Shown in pieces: positions 30,401-41,800 of a stretch of 64,000 nucleotides of DNA. The position numbers were made by a program, and so were the translations under genes. The stretch lies in contig NC_019867.2 in the NCBI RefSeq assembly GCF_002234675.1, positions 19,624,184-19,688,183 on the forward strand. Reading direction: 5' to 3'. Source of the DNA: Oryzias latipes. Taxonomy: Eukaryota; Chordata; Actinopteri; Beloniformes; Adrianichthyidae. The notes below the pieces were generated by a model that saw only the letters and a program-made list of their open reading frames with translations, did not search any database and was not told where the DNA came from. The first letter of the stretch is position 1. Each line of letters starts with the position of its first letter.

Positions 30401-33400
30401 ATGGGAACAAATGAAGCTGGCTTGGTCCGGCACAAAGGATTTTTCCAGTCATGAACTATGTTCAGGTTCTGTGTATACTAAACAATCTCAAATCATGACC
30501 TCTCTACCGCCATGCTTGACAAAATATCTTCACTTTGTGGTAAGGTATTTAGGAAGAGAGACATTATTTTCTTGCTACCATTTAAAGTCCCACTCTAATA
30601 ATCTTTTGGTATATTGTTAAAGTGTTGATCATGATTGTGCCATTTTTAGGCAAATTAAAATAAACCTGGGTCGTTTCCTAAATAGAAAATAGTTTTTGCT
30701 GAGCGGCAGTAGTTAATTAGAAATTTTGCCACGGAGTTGTGGGCGGGACTAATGTTGCAGAGCGCCGTCATCCATGACTGACAGATCATGACTGAGAGCT
30801 GTTTACACTCTCTAGCTTACAACTCCTCACAGTCCCAACCCTAGCATTACTGGTGCGATGAAAATGACCAGCAATACTGGAGCTATCACGCGATGCAGTT
30901 TTAAAACAGATGCCAGCTCAGACGAGGAAAACAAAGACGTACATGGATTTAGGCGTCTACAAGTGGATGCATCAGAAGGGAGCAAAGGAGAAATCTTGTG
31001 GCCCGCCCATTTACCACGTCACAAATACGATCTTTTGTTGAACAGTATTTTTTTTGTCTGCTCCTGATTTACAACAGTTTAAATAAAGGAAAACTCAGAA
31101 ATGCAGTATTCAGCTTAATTGTCAACTTATGTGCTCACGTTGTGGGAAAAATGCTTAAAAAACATGGTAAAAACAACAAAAACACAATTTTCATCGGAGT
31201 GGATCTTTATATGATCATAATTATGTCCTACTTTAATGTTACTTATGAACAAACCTTTAACAAACCAATTCTATAGAGTGAAAGATGTAGTTCTTTAGTT
31301 TTCATTTTAGCATTGGAGCTACTGATACCATAGAAGAGTTATAATGCTAACACAATCCCTTTGCATTTTGTTTTATGTTTTTCCTTCAATAAATACTGTC
31401 AAGATGTTTTGGGATATACGACTTGACATTTTGGTGATATGCTCAAACATCCCCCAGAGTCGTTCTGTTTCCCTTTGCTTTTAAGTCAAAAAAAAACCAT
31501 GAATGAATCTGAATACCTACCCAGTTGTCGGTCTTTCGTGCACGCCTCTCCAGTTCCTTCTGAAGTCTTTCACCCACTCCACCCTTGAGGAACTCCTGTA
31601 CTAATTGTCGGGTGTGTTCTAGCTCTTCCTTACTCACAATAGGTTCCAGAATGGCGAGGTAGCGCTCACATGTCTGCTTCAGGGGTGGCACGGGCAGCTT
31701 GGGTAAACCCTCCTGATGCACATAGGACCGCTCTGGGATCTGTGTTACAGCTCTGAGCAAGCGGCATGGATTTACAACGCTAGGCCGCTGCTAAAAGACA
31801 CGGAAGGACAAAACAGTGGATCTTAAAGGCAGAACAGATAAGAAACACAAGACAATTAGCACGAAACATCTGCTTTACTGTAGTTATATAATAGGGTTGG
31901 AACAATTCATTTTAACAATTCCGTTCATATCAAGATTTGTGGTTGATGCTACGGTTCATAGTTGATAGTGGTTCATTTTGAACAATTCACTGACATAAAA
32001 GTGATCCACGACATCTTTAGCCAAACGTTCATCCAGTGTGACTCAGAGATACATACATGGACACTGTGCTGTGGAAGTTTTCCAGATTCCTTGTATTTCT
32101 TGCAAGATAATTAAGTGTAAATTAAAAATGTGTCCAAAAAAAACAAGTAAATAAGAATGAATCCATTCACATTTTAGTTTCCTGTGGTTCAGCCCACTGC
32201 TGTTTTTTCCCCTCCATCAAAATAATACAAACTGAACATTATTAGAACATTCTAGCACACTGTATGGTCACATGTCTTTGTGTTTCCACACGTTGGACTG
32301 GAATGATGGATTGTTCATTTTTTGATGTCATTACGTCTGTGCTGTCTGCTGTGATGCACTTGGTTGTTTTTTTAGTTATAGTAAAATAAATGTAGCGTGC
32401 CTCGATCTAAATGGTATTTTCCAATATCAATGTGACCGATTTATATCATTCTGAAACAATTTTTTAAATAGTATTGGATTAACAACTCGCCTCTGATTGA
32501 ATCGAAGAAATAGAAATCGATTTATTGATTTATTGATCTGGTTCACTTTGCGTCACAGTTTTGTTTCGGGTTTATTATATGATTTGTGTATTACAAAACA
32601 ACAACAAAAATCAGAAAAATCTATTATTTATAAACTAATAACCAAGTAACAATGAAGAAAACCCTCTAATTTAGATTATTCTTCACCTGGTGTCATGTAA
32701 TAAAACAATAAATTATGAATCCTTGGATGTAGTACCACACGTGTTTGACAAGTTCAACATCTGTATGCAGTACAGATGCCACAATTTACCTTCACCACAA
32801 TTCCATTCAGTGGTATATGGTTTGGTTTTAAACTGAGATTTGTGGCGATTGCAGTGACAGGAACCAGAAATCTTCTTTTTTTTTATGAGGAAAATTGTAC
32901 CTGGATTTTGTTTTGTTTTTAATTATTTGAAATAAGAAGTAGACCTTTGTCAACAGCTTTATATATTATTTACTAAAGCACATATTCTCTTTTGTTGATA
33001 TGATGTGGGGTTTGAAAACTGACACCAAAGCACCTTAATAGACCTGTTGCACTATTTGTTCATGGCCACTGGTGTAACTTGTGTTGGTCTATAAATAGGA
33101 GGCTCACACAGCTGAACCTTTAAGGCAGTTTTTTTTAAACAGACTTACATTTGAACCCAAAACTTGTAGTTCCTACATATGTTTAGGTTTTTTAATTAAA
33201 TCACTATCTGTTTAATATTTATGTACTTTAAATAAATGTAAAGATGAATTTAAATAAGGCCAAGTTTACGTATATCATATATTAGGAGGCCTACGTAGGT
33301 TTTCAGTTATGAAACATTCAGGTCTGTTCAGTTGATTGAAAAATACAGTAACGTTTCCGGTCGGCCTTTCCAAAATAAAACTATTACCAGTACCTCTTTT

Positions 33401-33811
33401 TAAATTTGTTTAATTGCCGATAACCTCTTCATGCCACTGCGTCAAAAATGTCAAAGTTGGTCATATTAACAACGGCTTCTGTATGCATGCATTTTGCAGT
33501 TCACTTAATGCAGCATTAGCTGCAGTAAGGACACTTACTAATGCTATCAGCTTGATCAAGCTAACATTGCGTAAAACAAAGACGCAGCTACGATGCCCCT
33601 AAAAAAAAATCTGGATTAGGAAAATTAGGAATCACGCATTTTTTACCACAACATACGTCTGAAAAACGCGAATTCTACACGTTGACCTTTAAATGTTGTT
33701 GTCCGACATCGCCCCACCCACAAACAGCAAGCATACCGGCGGGGTGGGTGGGCTGCTCAAAGACATGAAAGGCCTGAAACTTACCGCCGCTCTGACGAAA
33801 AAACCCAGCAT
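24422..33811 (-). CDS. crat: carnitine O-acetyltransferase (14 coding exons)
   Basis: Transfers short acyl groups between CoA and carnitine, mainly in mitochondria; choline/carnitine acyltransferase family. Exons in transcript order on the - strand: 33811-33785, 31787-31521, 30022-29904, 28710-28657, 28558-28393, 28296-28122, 28025-27847, 27754-27654, 27580-27461, 27383-27261, 27186-27051, 25011-24949, 24873-24736, 24637-24422. All phases join; 1884 nt, 627 aa (human 626). The N-terminus ([20 protein letters not shown]) is basic and hydrophobic, as in a mitochondrial presequence. Catalytic His344 is in [13 protein letters not shown]. Also visible are [24 protein letters not shown] and the STSQ motif in [10 protein letters not shown]. 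The C-terminus is VTRQ, without the AKL peroxisomal signal of human CRAT. Exon 2 has tandem acceptors (TAGCAG), so one extra Gln is possible. Confidence 0.95.
25375..25705 (+). repeat. SINE-like repeat, family A
   Basis: Blocks in order: GCTGCCTCACAGCAAGAAGG, GTTTGCATGTTCTCCCAGTGC, CATGCGTGGGTTTTATCCGG, CCAAAAACATGCTCCATAGG, TGCAACAGACTGGCGACC, ending in GAATGAATGAA. Same order at 41518-41800 and, reversed, 36320-36668. Confidence 0.8.
26560..26660 (+). repeat. dispersed repeat with hammerhead-like core
   Basis: GATGAAGCTACTTGGATGAG then GGTGAAACGTTTCAAGAAG is a phrase I recognise from many fish genomes, and its form suggests a hammerhead ribozyme-type fold (see findings). Borders not visible. 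Confidence 0.4.
28985..29525 (-). repeat. tandem repeat, unit about 157 bp, in crat intron 3
   Basis: The phrase ACTGTGAC-A/T-ATGCTAAC recurs at about 29139, 29294 and 29453 (spacing 155 and 159 bp), with accompanying AACCTTGTT and ACATGTAAAAAA words. About 3.4 diverged copies. The surrounding intron (28711-29903) has no gene. Confidence 0.75.
30585..31212. mobile_element. MITE, family E (copy 1), in crat intron 2
   Basis: Starts AAGTCCCACTC and ends near GAGTGGATCTTT, forming short inverted ends. Shared blocks with 40728-41356: GAGTTGTGGGNGGGA, CAACTCCTCACA, TGGAGCTATC, AACAAAGACGTACATG, CTCAGAAATGCAGTAT. Non-coding. Confidence 0.7.
31892..32548. mobile_element. hAT-like MITE, family D (copy 2), in crat intron 1
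   Basis: Reverse-oriented relative of 22691-23395: segments such as TTCCAGATTCCTTGTATTTC and GAACATTCTAGCACACTGTA match the complement of copy 1. Left end TAGGGTTGGAAC; right end degraded. Confidence 0.75.
32549..33784 (-). other. rest of crat intron 1
   Basis: AT-rich with no recognised repeat or gene, apart from G+C enrichment close to exon 1. Confidence 0.5.
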
Positions 33812-34045
33812 CTTGTCAAAAAGGCGCGCCCAAGTAGTCTTCAACTGTCCGGGGAAGAAAGATGGGAAACCCTCGGGTTGTCATATCTCAAGGACACGGT
33901 GAATCCTCAGCTGTCCGCCCCCCCTCGGCCCCGCGGAGCAAAAACAAGCGTCAAGCTTGGAAGCTTGGGAAATGCGTGTGTCTGTAAACACTGAAGCGCA
34001 CGCGCGCGAGAACTGCAGCTTCAAAACTCAGCTCACGTGCGCATC
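33785..34045 (-). promoter_or_regulatory. crat first exon and putative promoter/5' UTR region
   Basis: The first coding exon (ATG at 33811-33809, nine codons, then GTAAGT) is followed upstream by G+C-richer DNA than its surroundings, with a GCGCACGCGCGCG stretch near 34000 and an E-box CACGTG at 34034-34039. This fits a CpG-type promoter for a housekeeping enzyme. The transcription start is not identifiable from sequence alone. Confidence 0.4.
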
Positions 34046-34706
34046 TGACAATCAACTTCCTGATTAAACCACTCCCCCCCCCTCTCTTTTCATTCATGAC
34101 TTTTATTTTTATTATAGAAAATGTGTCAACTGCGTTAACAAAAATAAAAAAATAATATATAATAAATAAATAAAAAATAGAATACGTGTCTGTGGGGGAC
34201 TCATATACGAGAATCCACAAAAAACTAAAAATTATTTAAAAAAAAAAGAGTATCAACATCGCAAATCTGCTTGGGTGTGTTTTTTTAAATCAATTAAAAA
34301 AATAAAACAATTAAATATGAAAGCAATTACTATTCAAAGCCTTCGCATCAGCCTCTTTTTTAGGTTTTGCACACTTTATTGATTTATTAAAGCAGCTTCT
34401 TGACAGAAAAAATATAAATAGATTTACAAATAAAACTGCATTAAGCTGGTGCACGTCGTTCTACTGGCCACATGATGGTGCTCAACCAACATCCTAGAAG
34501 TAACTTTGATTTTTTTTTTTCTTTTCTTTTTTACTCCCACAAACCAAAGCCACATATCCAGTACCCCAACCACGCATGAGAACATACACTTATTCACGCA
34601 GTGTGTAGAAATCCGATTATTTCTAAATTCAAGGTGCATGAATTAACACTCAGGTGTGTTCTTCAATAAGAGGGCACAAATTGTGAGAATTGCAGTCGTG
34701 TCATTG
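34046..34706. other. crat-ier5l intergenic DNA
   Basis: AT-rich, with several A and T runs; no gene. The crat promoter presumably lies at the low-coordinate end and the ier5l 3' end at the other. Confidence 0.5.
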
Positions 34707-34712
34707 TTTATT
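34707..34712 (-). terminator. ier5l polyadenylation signal AATAAA
   Basis: TTTATT on the + strand, i.e. AATAAA on the - strand, about 50 nt after the ier5l stop codon at 34764-34766. Position and hexamer fit a poly(A) signal. Confidence 0.6.
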
Positions 34713-34763
34713 TGAAATCCACAAAATTAAAATGATACAAAGAAAAAAAACAAGACATACAAA

Positions 34764-35636
34764 TCAAAACGCTTCGATCGCTCTGGTCCAGCCACTGCCT
34801 GTAAACAGCGTGTGTTTTAAACAAATAGTTTGAGTCCCGAATATTTGCTCAAGGTCCGTCTGCTGCCAACTCACAAACTCGGATAGTCCACCTGAACCCA
34901 GCACCGAGATCAGGTTGGATATGTTTGTGTTGTCCAACTGGTCCGAGTCTGAATGGGAATCATCGTCACTCCTCATTCTTTTGAATGGCACTGGCACAAA
35001 GTCTGGCAAATAAAACTCTGGGTCAACAATAAAATAACTTGTGTCCATCTTTCGCTTTTTGTGGCACTGCGCGCCCTGCGGCTGTCTTGGTTGCGCGCAA
35101 CAGTCTGAGTGGAAGTAACCGTTGGAGACAGTAGTCACCACATGCGTGTCCAAGTCCAGGACAGTCTTTTGGTTGGCTTGCGTGTTCGGGACAGGTAACT
35201 CCCAGGATTTGTCCGCACAGCTCCAACAGGCTTCGGAAAGCATGAGATCAGAGTCGTTTGGTGAGACCAATACGCACGAGGATGCGTCCTGGTGCTGCAC
35301 CTCCGTCAGCTGGCCGTTGTGTTGGTGCGCTCCGCAGTGCCAAGAGTCAGACTCAGCCCCGGTAAAGTTGCAGTAGAAGTCATCCGCCAACTCCGTGAAG
35401 CTCCCCGTCAATTCCAGGTATTCTTGCTTTTCACGGACTGCCGCTGCATCCTCATAGGGAGGCGATCTCTGCGCCTGCGACACGTTTTTGTTCATATAAA
35501 ACTGCCTGGCGTTCCTCAGAACGTATGTTACCAGCAAGTTCTTATGGAGCTTGATGCCTCCTCTTTGCGTCCTGGAGCTTTGGATTTTCCTTAAAGAAAT
35601 GGAGATCAAATTCTGTGCTTCAAATGCACACTCCAT
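34764..35636 (-). CDS. ier5l: immediate early response 5-like protein
   Basis: Intronless gene of the IER2/IER5/IER5L family, small nuclear regulators induced by serum and stress. The N-terminal IER block is clear: [18 protein letters not shown], then [14 protein letters not shown] and [10 protein letters not shown] basic cluster KKRKMD mid-protein is a likely nuclear localisation signal. The C-terminus has [19 protein letters not shown] and ends WTRAIEAF, matching the conserved IER5/IER5L tail. I chose the Met at 35636 because family members begin MEC; an in-frame Met two codons upstream (35642) would give 292 aa. The protein (290 aa) is shorter than human IER5L (about 404 aa), which has long low-complexity inserts. 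Position next to crat matches human 9q34.11. Confidence 0.93.
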   Translation of the reverse strand: MECAFEAQNLISISLRKIQSSRTQRGGIKLHKNLLVTYVLRNARQFYMNKNVSQAQRSPPYEDAAAVREKQEYLELTGSFTELADDFYCNFTGAESDSWHCGAHQHNGQLTEVQHQDASSCVLVSPNDSDLMLSEACWSCADKSWELPVPNTQANQKTVLDLDTHVVTTVSNGYFHSDCCAQPRQPQGAQCHKKRKMDTSYFIVDPEFYLPDFVPVPFKRMRSDDDSHSDSDQLDNTNISNLISVLGSGGLSEFVSWQQTDLEQIFGTQTICLKHTLFTGSGWTRAIEAF

Positions 35637-35639
35637 TCT

Positions 35640-35940
35640 CAAAAGGGCCGCCCGATCTTTCCCTGCAGTCTCTCAAAGCGTTGCTCTATGCAAGAAGAGA
35701 AAAATGTTGGTTGTTTTTAGTACAAAAATCTACTAGACTCGTGTAGACTGTGTCCATAGCGCTCCATGTCTTCCCAGTAAGGGCATGGATTTTTAACTCT
35801 CATCTTTCCTTGCCACGCCCTCCCCCAGACATTGTCCAATGGGAGGGAGGAGGTGCCTCAGTTACACGCAAATATCACAAGCAGGCTCTCATTCAAAATG
35901 CGCGGAGGAGCAGGCCTGCTGCAGTTTCCTAAAACGTGTT
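35640..35940 (-). promoter_or_regulatory. putative ier5l promoter region
   Basis: Upstream of the ier5l start are a GC-box-like CCACGCCC (35813-35820) and a CCAAT box (35836-35840), in DNA richer in G+C than the flanks. No convincing TATA box or CArG box was seen. Assignment rests on position and these two motifs only. Confidence 0.4.
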
Positions 35941-36319
35941 CTGATCTCCCAGTGACAACAAAAATGAGGAGTTTTTAGGGTTTTGTTTATAAGCAAAGAA
36001 GTTAATAATATGGCACACAAAAATGTACAAAGTGTCCTTTATAAATGATAACTAATAAAGTAAAAATAATTTGAAGCTATTGACGGAGAATGTTTACATT
36101 TACATGAACAAATAAAGTTAGGTATGTGAAACATAAAATAGATCTATTTTCAAACAAAAAGGGGGATAATGGAAAATAATTCATCATATAGAATAAAACA
36201 GTGCAGAATAAGCTGTTCCAAATGATTAAAAATTCATATAAACATTTGAAAATGGGGGATCAACGTCATACAGAAACATTTAAGCAAGGTTTTTCAAAGT
36301 ACTTTTTATTATACATATA
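35941..36319. other. intergenic, nothing recognised
   Basis: AT-rich sequence upstream of ier5l. Distal ier5l regulatory elements could lie here, but none is visible. Confidence 0.4.
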
Positions 36320-36668
36320 AGATAATTGTTTATCCATTTTCTATCCTGCTTTTCATTGTAGGTATCACGGGTTGCTGGACTCTGGAGCCCATCCCAGTCG
36401 TCTTTTGGGCAGATGCAGGGTACACCCTGAATAGGTCGCAGGCTCATGCTACAGACACACACAGAGCAACACACGCACACATATGCTCACTCCTAAGGGG
36501 CAATTTAGAATCTCTATTTAACTTGTGAAATGTGTTTTTAGCCTGGAAGAAGGCTGAAGTTCCCAGAGAAAACCCAAATGGGCTCAGAGAGAACATGCAA
36601 ACAGCACACAGGAAGAACAGGTTCTGAACCAGGGCTTTCTTCCAGTGTGAGGTTAGTTCTAATCCCCA
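36320..36668 (-). repeat. SINE-like repeat, family A (reverse)
   Basis: TTTATCCATTTTCTATCCTG, GCCCATCCCAGTCGTC, GCAGGGTACACCCTGAATAG, AGGGGCAATTTAGAATCTC, GAGAACATGCAAACAGCAC: the family A blocks in reverse order, as a full-length reverse copy. Confidence 0.8.
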
Positions 36669-37223
36669 CACCGCTTTAAGGTCCTGAATAAAATGTAACA
36701 AGAAGCAATTCAAGTAAGAGTAATCCAAAAAACATTTACAGTTAGAATGTATTAACAGTTGCCATGCTAAATGTCAGGGCATGTAAATACAGTTTTACAA
36801 CACCTAACATGATACTTGCAAAGTATTATGTTGGACTTTGGTTTATTATGAAATCTTAATAGTAATTTTAAAAAGTAGGAATTGCAGAAGTTACCTGACT
36901 CATTAATCTAGGTGGCATGATTATTTGTTCTATTTCAACATTTGTTTTCTTGTTTTTATTTAAACCAACAAAAACTAAATGTCTTTTAAAAAAAACAGCG
37001 TTTAACACAAAAATATACCTATTTGGCTCTTTTGTGGTTAAAAAAAAGGGTCATTTTGATGTGTTCAGGTATTGTTTGCAGTGCTGGGAAAAAGGGTTAT
37101 CATGTGTTTATTGCACACAACACTTCACTGTGGTTCACTTTCAGCCAATTATAATCAACCCGACTTGGTAGGTGCAAGCTTGTGATTGGATGTCTATTTG
37201 TTTGGATCACATGTAGATAAACT
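36669..37223. other. intergenic, nothing recognised
   Basis: AT-rich sequence between the family A repeat and the foldback element; no gene or repeat recognised. Confidence 0.4.
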
Positions 37224-38306
37224 ACGGAGCCCGTGTCCTGACATGAAAAAAATAAAACATATCTCGTTCCCACAAATTAATATCTTGTTTCCACAAAATA
37301 ATATCCCGTTCCCACAAAATACTATTTTGTTCCCTCGAAATAGCATTTCGTTCCCTCGAAAATAATTAATTAGTGCGAATGAAAAAATTATTCACGTCAT
37401 AAGTCATTCATAAACACGGATGCGTTCTCTGTCCTGCCACAAAAGCCGCTTTCGTGTCTCTGTGACCCACATTCGTTCAAGAAAAGAAAAAGAAAAACAA
37501 GAATGATCAATTTATTATTCTCAATGAATATAAGAAAAATATGATTATGAAATATGACCACAGCGATTCTCCAGACATAGCTCCTAGAGCTCCCAGAGCT
37601 CTTTTGCTTGTCATGCCGGCATCCGGACTGCTGGCTGGCCGGTAGACGGACAGCCAGCTGCGGTATGGAATATTGTAGTTGAGGGTCGAATAGGAATAAT
37701 AACATTCAGGACTTGTCTTTTATTAACATACTCTTTAGTAGTCACTTAACATCCGAAGGCTACATGCTGCGCATCCCATCATGCATCACACATATCCCAT
37801 AATGCATCTCGACCAATCACCGTGGCCCTGTAACTGTGATGCATTCAAAGACAATAGGACAAATGATAGGCTATGTAGCATGTAGCCTACTAGCCTTCGG
37901 TAGACGGCCAGCCAGCTGCCCGAATGCCGGCATAACAAGAAAAAGAGCTCTGCGGTGGAGCTAGGAGCTATGTCTGGAGAATCGCTGTGGTATGGCGAAG
38001 CTTGGGCATCCTAAATCGTCTGATATTTTTCTTATATTCATTGAGACAATAATAAATTCTTGTTTTTCTTTTTCCTTTCTTGAACGAATGTGGGTCACAG
38101 AGACACGGTAGTTACCGCTAAAAGCGGCTTTTGTGGCAGGACGGAGAGCACATACATGTTTATGAATGACTTATGACGTGAAATTTTTTTTCGTTCGCAC
38201 GAATTAATTATTTCGAGGGAATGAAATAATATTTCGTGGGAACGGAATATTAATTTGTGGGAACAAGATATGTTTTATTTTTTCCATGTCAGGACACAGG
38301 CTCCGT
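37224..38306. mobile_element. foldback (long inverted repeat) element
   Basis: Arms of about 430 bp (37224-about 37655 and about 37890-38306) are imperfect complements: ACGGAGCC at the left end and GGCTCCGT at the right, with AGCGATTCTCCAGACATAGC, CATTCGTTCAAG and CACAAAAGCCGCTTT inside the left arm repeated in reverse on the right. The spacer of about 240 bp contains a nested inverted repeat (CCGAAGGCTACATGCTGC). ATAAAC flanks both ends. No coding capacity. Confidence 0.85.
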
Positions 38307-38439
38307 CATAAACAGACGCAACAGTAAAATACATTGACAAAGTTTGTCAGGAACTAATTGATTACTTCCTGTTCCATTTTATACCTTTATAACAACATAA
38401 TTTGGACATGACAGTAAAGGAAAAGAAAAAAATAGTTTC

Positions 38440-38912
38440 CTCAATTTAACAATTTGTGGCCACAAATTAGTATTTTGTAGGCACAAATTGGTATATTTTG
38501 GCAACAAATTGGGATTTTATTAACATTTGATGGAACAAATTTATACTTTCTAAACAAAAAATAGCACTTTTTGCCCACAAATTACAATTTTGTGGGTGTA
38601 AATTTGCATTTTGTGCACACAAATTATTGTTTTGTGTGCATAAATTAAAATTACTCTGTGGGCAAAAATAAGCATTTTGTGCACACAAATTAATATTTTT
38701 TTAGCGTAAATTCGAATTTGTGCACTCAAATTAATATTTCGTGCACAAATTAATATTTTTGTGTCAATTCATTCTACGAATGTATTGCCACAAAATACTT
38801 CTTTGTGTCCACAAAACACTCATTTCTGTACACAAAATAAACATTAAATTAAATAAATAAATGCCCAAATACTAATTTGAGTGCACAGCATACGAATTCA
38901 TGGCCACAAATT
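38440..38912. repeat. degenerate tandem array of CACAAATTA-type units
   Basis: About 20 loosely spaced units of the form CACAAATTAxxATTTTGTG, period roughly 20-22 bp, strongly diverged. Similar units occur at positions 1-100 and in the outer parts of the foldback arms. Confidence 0.75.
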
Positions 38913-39062
38913 ATTAATTTTAGCGATTTTCCAACTGATACTGCTGTTATTTTTACATGTAGATCATTTTTCAAAATTTATCTTTTTCTTCTTCTTCTTC
39001 CAATTTAAAAAAAATCATTTGGTTTTGCCTAAGTAGATCAATATTGTTCTATTCCAAATATA

Positions 39063-39267
39063 CCCCTTGTGCTTTCCTATGACCCCACGCTTACACTGAT
39101 GTGTTCTTCCTACCATGACAAAGGTGTGTAAAGGTGAAGAGAATTTCATTTATTCCATGGACACCAGTGAAGATCACAAATCATTTTAGAAAAAGGTTCA
39201 GTTCACTGTCTTGTGGGGTCTAGATGACCCAACTCCCATTGTTAAAGTGCCTAGGATAGCACAAGTG
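39063..39267 (+). mobile_element. piggyBac-type MITE, family F (copy 1)
   Basis: Ends CCCCTTGTGCTTTCC and GGATAGCACAAGTG are inverted repeats; about 205 bp. Same internal blocks as 44490-44695. Flanks are degenerate forms of TTAA. Confidence 0.8.
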
Positions 39268-40727
39268 TTACAGATTCAAATTCACAACCTGAGCACTGCA
39301 AGACATGTCATTCTCTGTGTTCCTCTAAGATTTATCCTGCTACGCCAGGCTGAACCGCACCATCAGTTTGTTGTCTTCACATCGTATGTAGCACACGTTT
39401 GCTAAAGTAAATATACTGTTTCCATATAGACTCTAGTTCGCATCAGTTTACAGGTGGAAGCAAACAATTCTATCATCAGGACTTCTGCTTGTAACAAAAA
39501 ACATTTTCTCTACACTCACCTGTGTGAAAGAACTGTGTGAATAGAGATTATCTGTCATCTGTGCGTCACATCTGTGTATGTATATACACACAGATGGCTG
39601 ACATCATCCTGAACACCTGGAAGGGACTTTGATTTCCTGCCAAAGAAGTAAATTAGTAGGACAGCAACTATTATGCTTATCATGCTCTGATAATACTGTA
39701 AATTGGAGTCCGACACATCTGGTCTTCAGGGAATTTTGTCGGAAAACAGGAGGGCAGATTGATGTAAAGTTTGAAGGAGGAGAGTTGGATTATGAAATGA
39801 TGGATGCAGGATAAAACATGACACAGGCATTTTCATATTAGCTGCCTTGATGATAATTTGGAAGAAATGTAAAAAGCATTCAGGTTATTGTCCTATTAAA
39901 AAAAATGTTGCAGAACAATAGATCTGTTTTATGATAGTCCAAGTAGGCAATGTGAAAAAGTAAACTACAAATAAAAGAATAAGTTATGTATAAAGCAAGT
40001 GAAGTTGACAAAAAATGTTTAATACTAAACTGCTTTTAGCAGTTAAAAATGTAGAGTATCTGCAGCTATTTCAAGAATTAAAAAAAAATTCATATCGCAA
40101 TTTTTTCAAAGCTGTTTTTTCCTCAAATTTTGTCTAGATAATAGGGTAAAGCTGAGTCCTTGGTCTTTTAGTTTAAAGAATGATTAGTACCTTGAATGAA
40201 AACTAACACTATTGATCAGAATTAGCCTTGTATGTCACACAAATAGATTTTAACAACAGTTGGGTTTCTGCAAAATAGAACTGTGAATGCTTCTGTCCCA
40301 GAGAGATGAAGACAAATTAGCTCATGTATTGTAAATGATGCTTATGATTTGTAGTGACTGAACATTCTCAATAATTCTCTTAGATGTGCAAAATGGTCTC
40401 AAAGTGAGACTTTAAGTGAATATTAGAAGAAGGTATACATTTCTTTTTAACTTTATCATTTTTTTGGATTAAAGATTTAGGAACAAATCAATATATATTT
40501 CTTGTGACCTAAATAAATGGCATATGTGAATATTTTTCATTATGGGAGACCCGAACAAAAATTATCCTCCAAAGGATTTTTTTTTTTTTTTGCTGAAATC
40601 TTCCACAACTATAATTTTATGTAGTCTGTTGGCTTTTCATTTTTTAGTACAATGAATGGTCTGTAGTTTTATCTTTCTAAAGCTATTTTTTATCTTTTTT
40701 GTTTTGTCACCATTGTTTGCTTTTTAG
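39268..40727. other. intergenic, nothing recognised
   Basis: AT-rich. Short open frames resemble no known protein. Confidence 0.4.
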
Positions 40728-41356
40728 TCCCACGCCGTTCATCTTTTGAGCTTTAGTAAAAGCGCTCCCGGTGGTCTTTTAATAATGATTATGCTGTTTT
40801 TAGCCAAATTAAAAAAAATCTGTATTGTTATCTATGACATAGTTTCAACAGAGTGGCAGTAGTTTTGTCAGAAATTTGCCTCTGAGTTGTGGGTAGGATC
40901 ACTGTTGCAGAGTAAGATTTACTCCCCTTCCCGTCATCCATCTGTTACACTCTCCTGCTAGCTTATAGCTCCTCACAACCCCAAACGGACATTAGCAGCG
41001 CAACAAAAATGTCTAGAAATATTGGAGCTATCCAGCCGTGCAGTTTTGTGTCAGATGCCTGCTCCGCCCAGGATAACAAAGACGTACATGTAGCCTCTGT
41101 AGCAAGATGCATCTAAATGGAGTGGAGCAGGGAGCTTGTGGCTTGTCTTTGTTGGTTCTGCGTCACACCACAATCTTTTTCCAAGAGCATTTTTCCTCTG
41201 CTCCTGATTCATGACAATTTGAAAAAAAGAAATACTCAGAAATGCAGTATGAACATTAACTTTCTTTATATGTTCTCCATCAAGAGAAGAATGTCACAAG
41301 AACATGTTGTAAAGACCAAAAGCATGATTTGAATCAGAGCGGGTCTTAAATGGTGT
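40728..41356. mobile_element. MITE, family E (copy 2)
   Basis: Same block order as 30585-31212, from AGTCCCACGC to GAGCGGGTCTTA; about 0.63 kb, non-coding. Confidence 0.7.
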
Positions 41357-41517
41357 TACTTGCATTAAGATCTTTTTTAACCATACTGTAAAGTTTTTTA
41401 AGAACAGTTTTTGAATACAAGTGCAGCATTTGGGAACTGATAGGGTTTTTACACCTACTCATGTAATGGGAAAAGGCCACAGTCTTTACCTATGGAATGA
41501 TCAAAATACATGTAAGC

Positions 41518-41800
41518 TACTCAAGTGCCGCAGTGGTTAGTACTCTTGCCTCACAGGGGTTCACATGTTCTCCCCGTGCATGTGTGGGTTTTCTCCGAGC
41601 ACTCCGGCTTACTCCCACAGCTCAAAAAACATGCTTCATAGGTTAAGTGGTAACTCGAAAGTGTGCATGTGTGAGTGATTATGTGCCCTGCAACAGACTG
41701 GGGATCTGTCTAGGGTGTACCCCACCTTTGCCCAACAATAGCCAGGACAGGGTTTGGCAGCCCCTCGACCCCAAAAGGGATATGGGAAGCATGTAAACTA
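41518..41800 (+). repeat. SINE-like repeat, family A
   Basis: GTGCCGCAGTGGTTAGTACTC head, then GTTCACATGTTCTCCCCGTG, CATGTGTGGGTTTTCTCCGA, and CTGCAACAGACTGGGGATC, ending in a CCAAAAGGGATATGG tail. The GTGGTTAG head suggests a tRNA-like box A. Confidence 0.8.
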
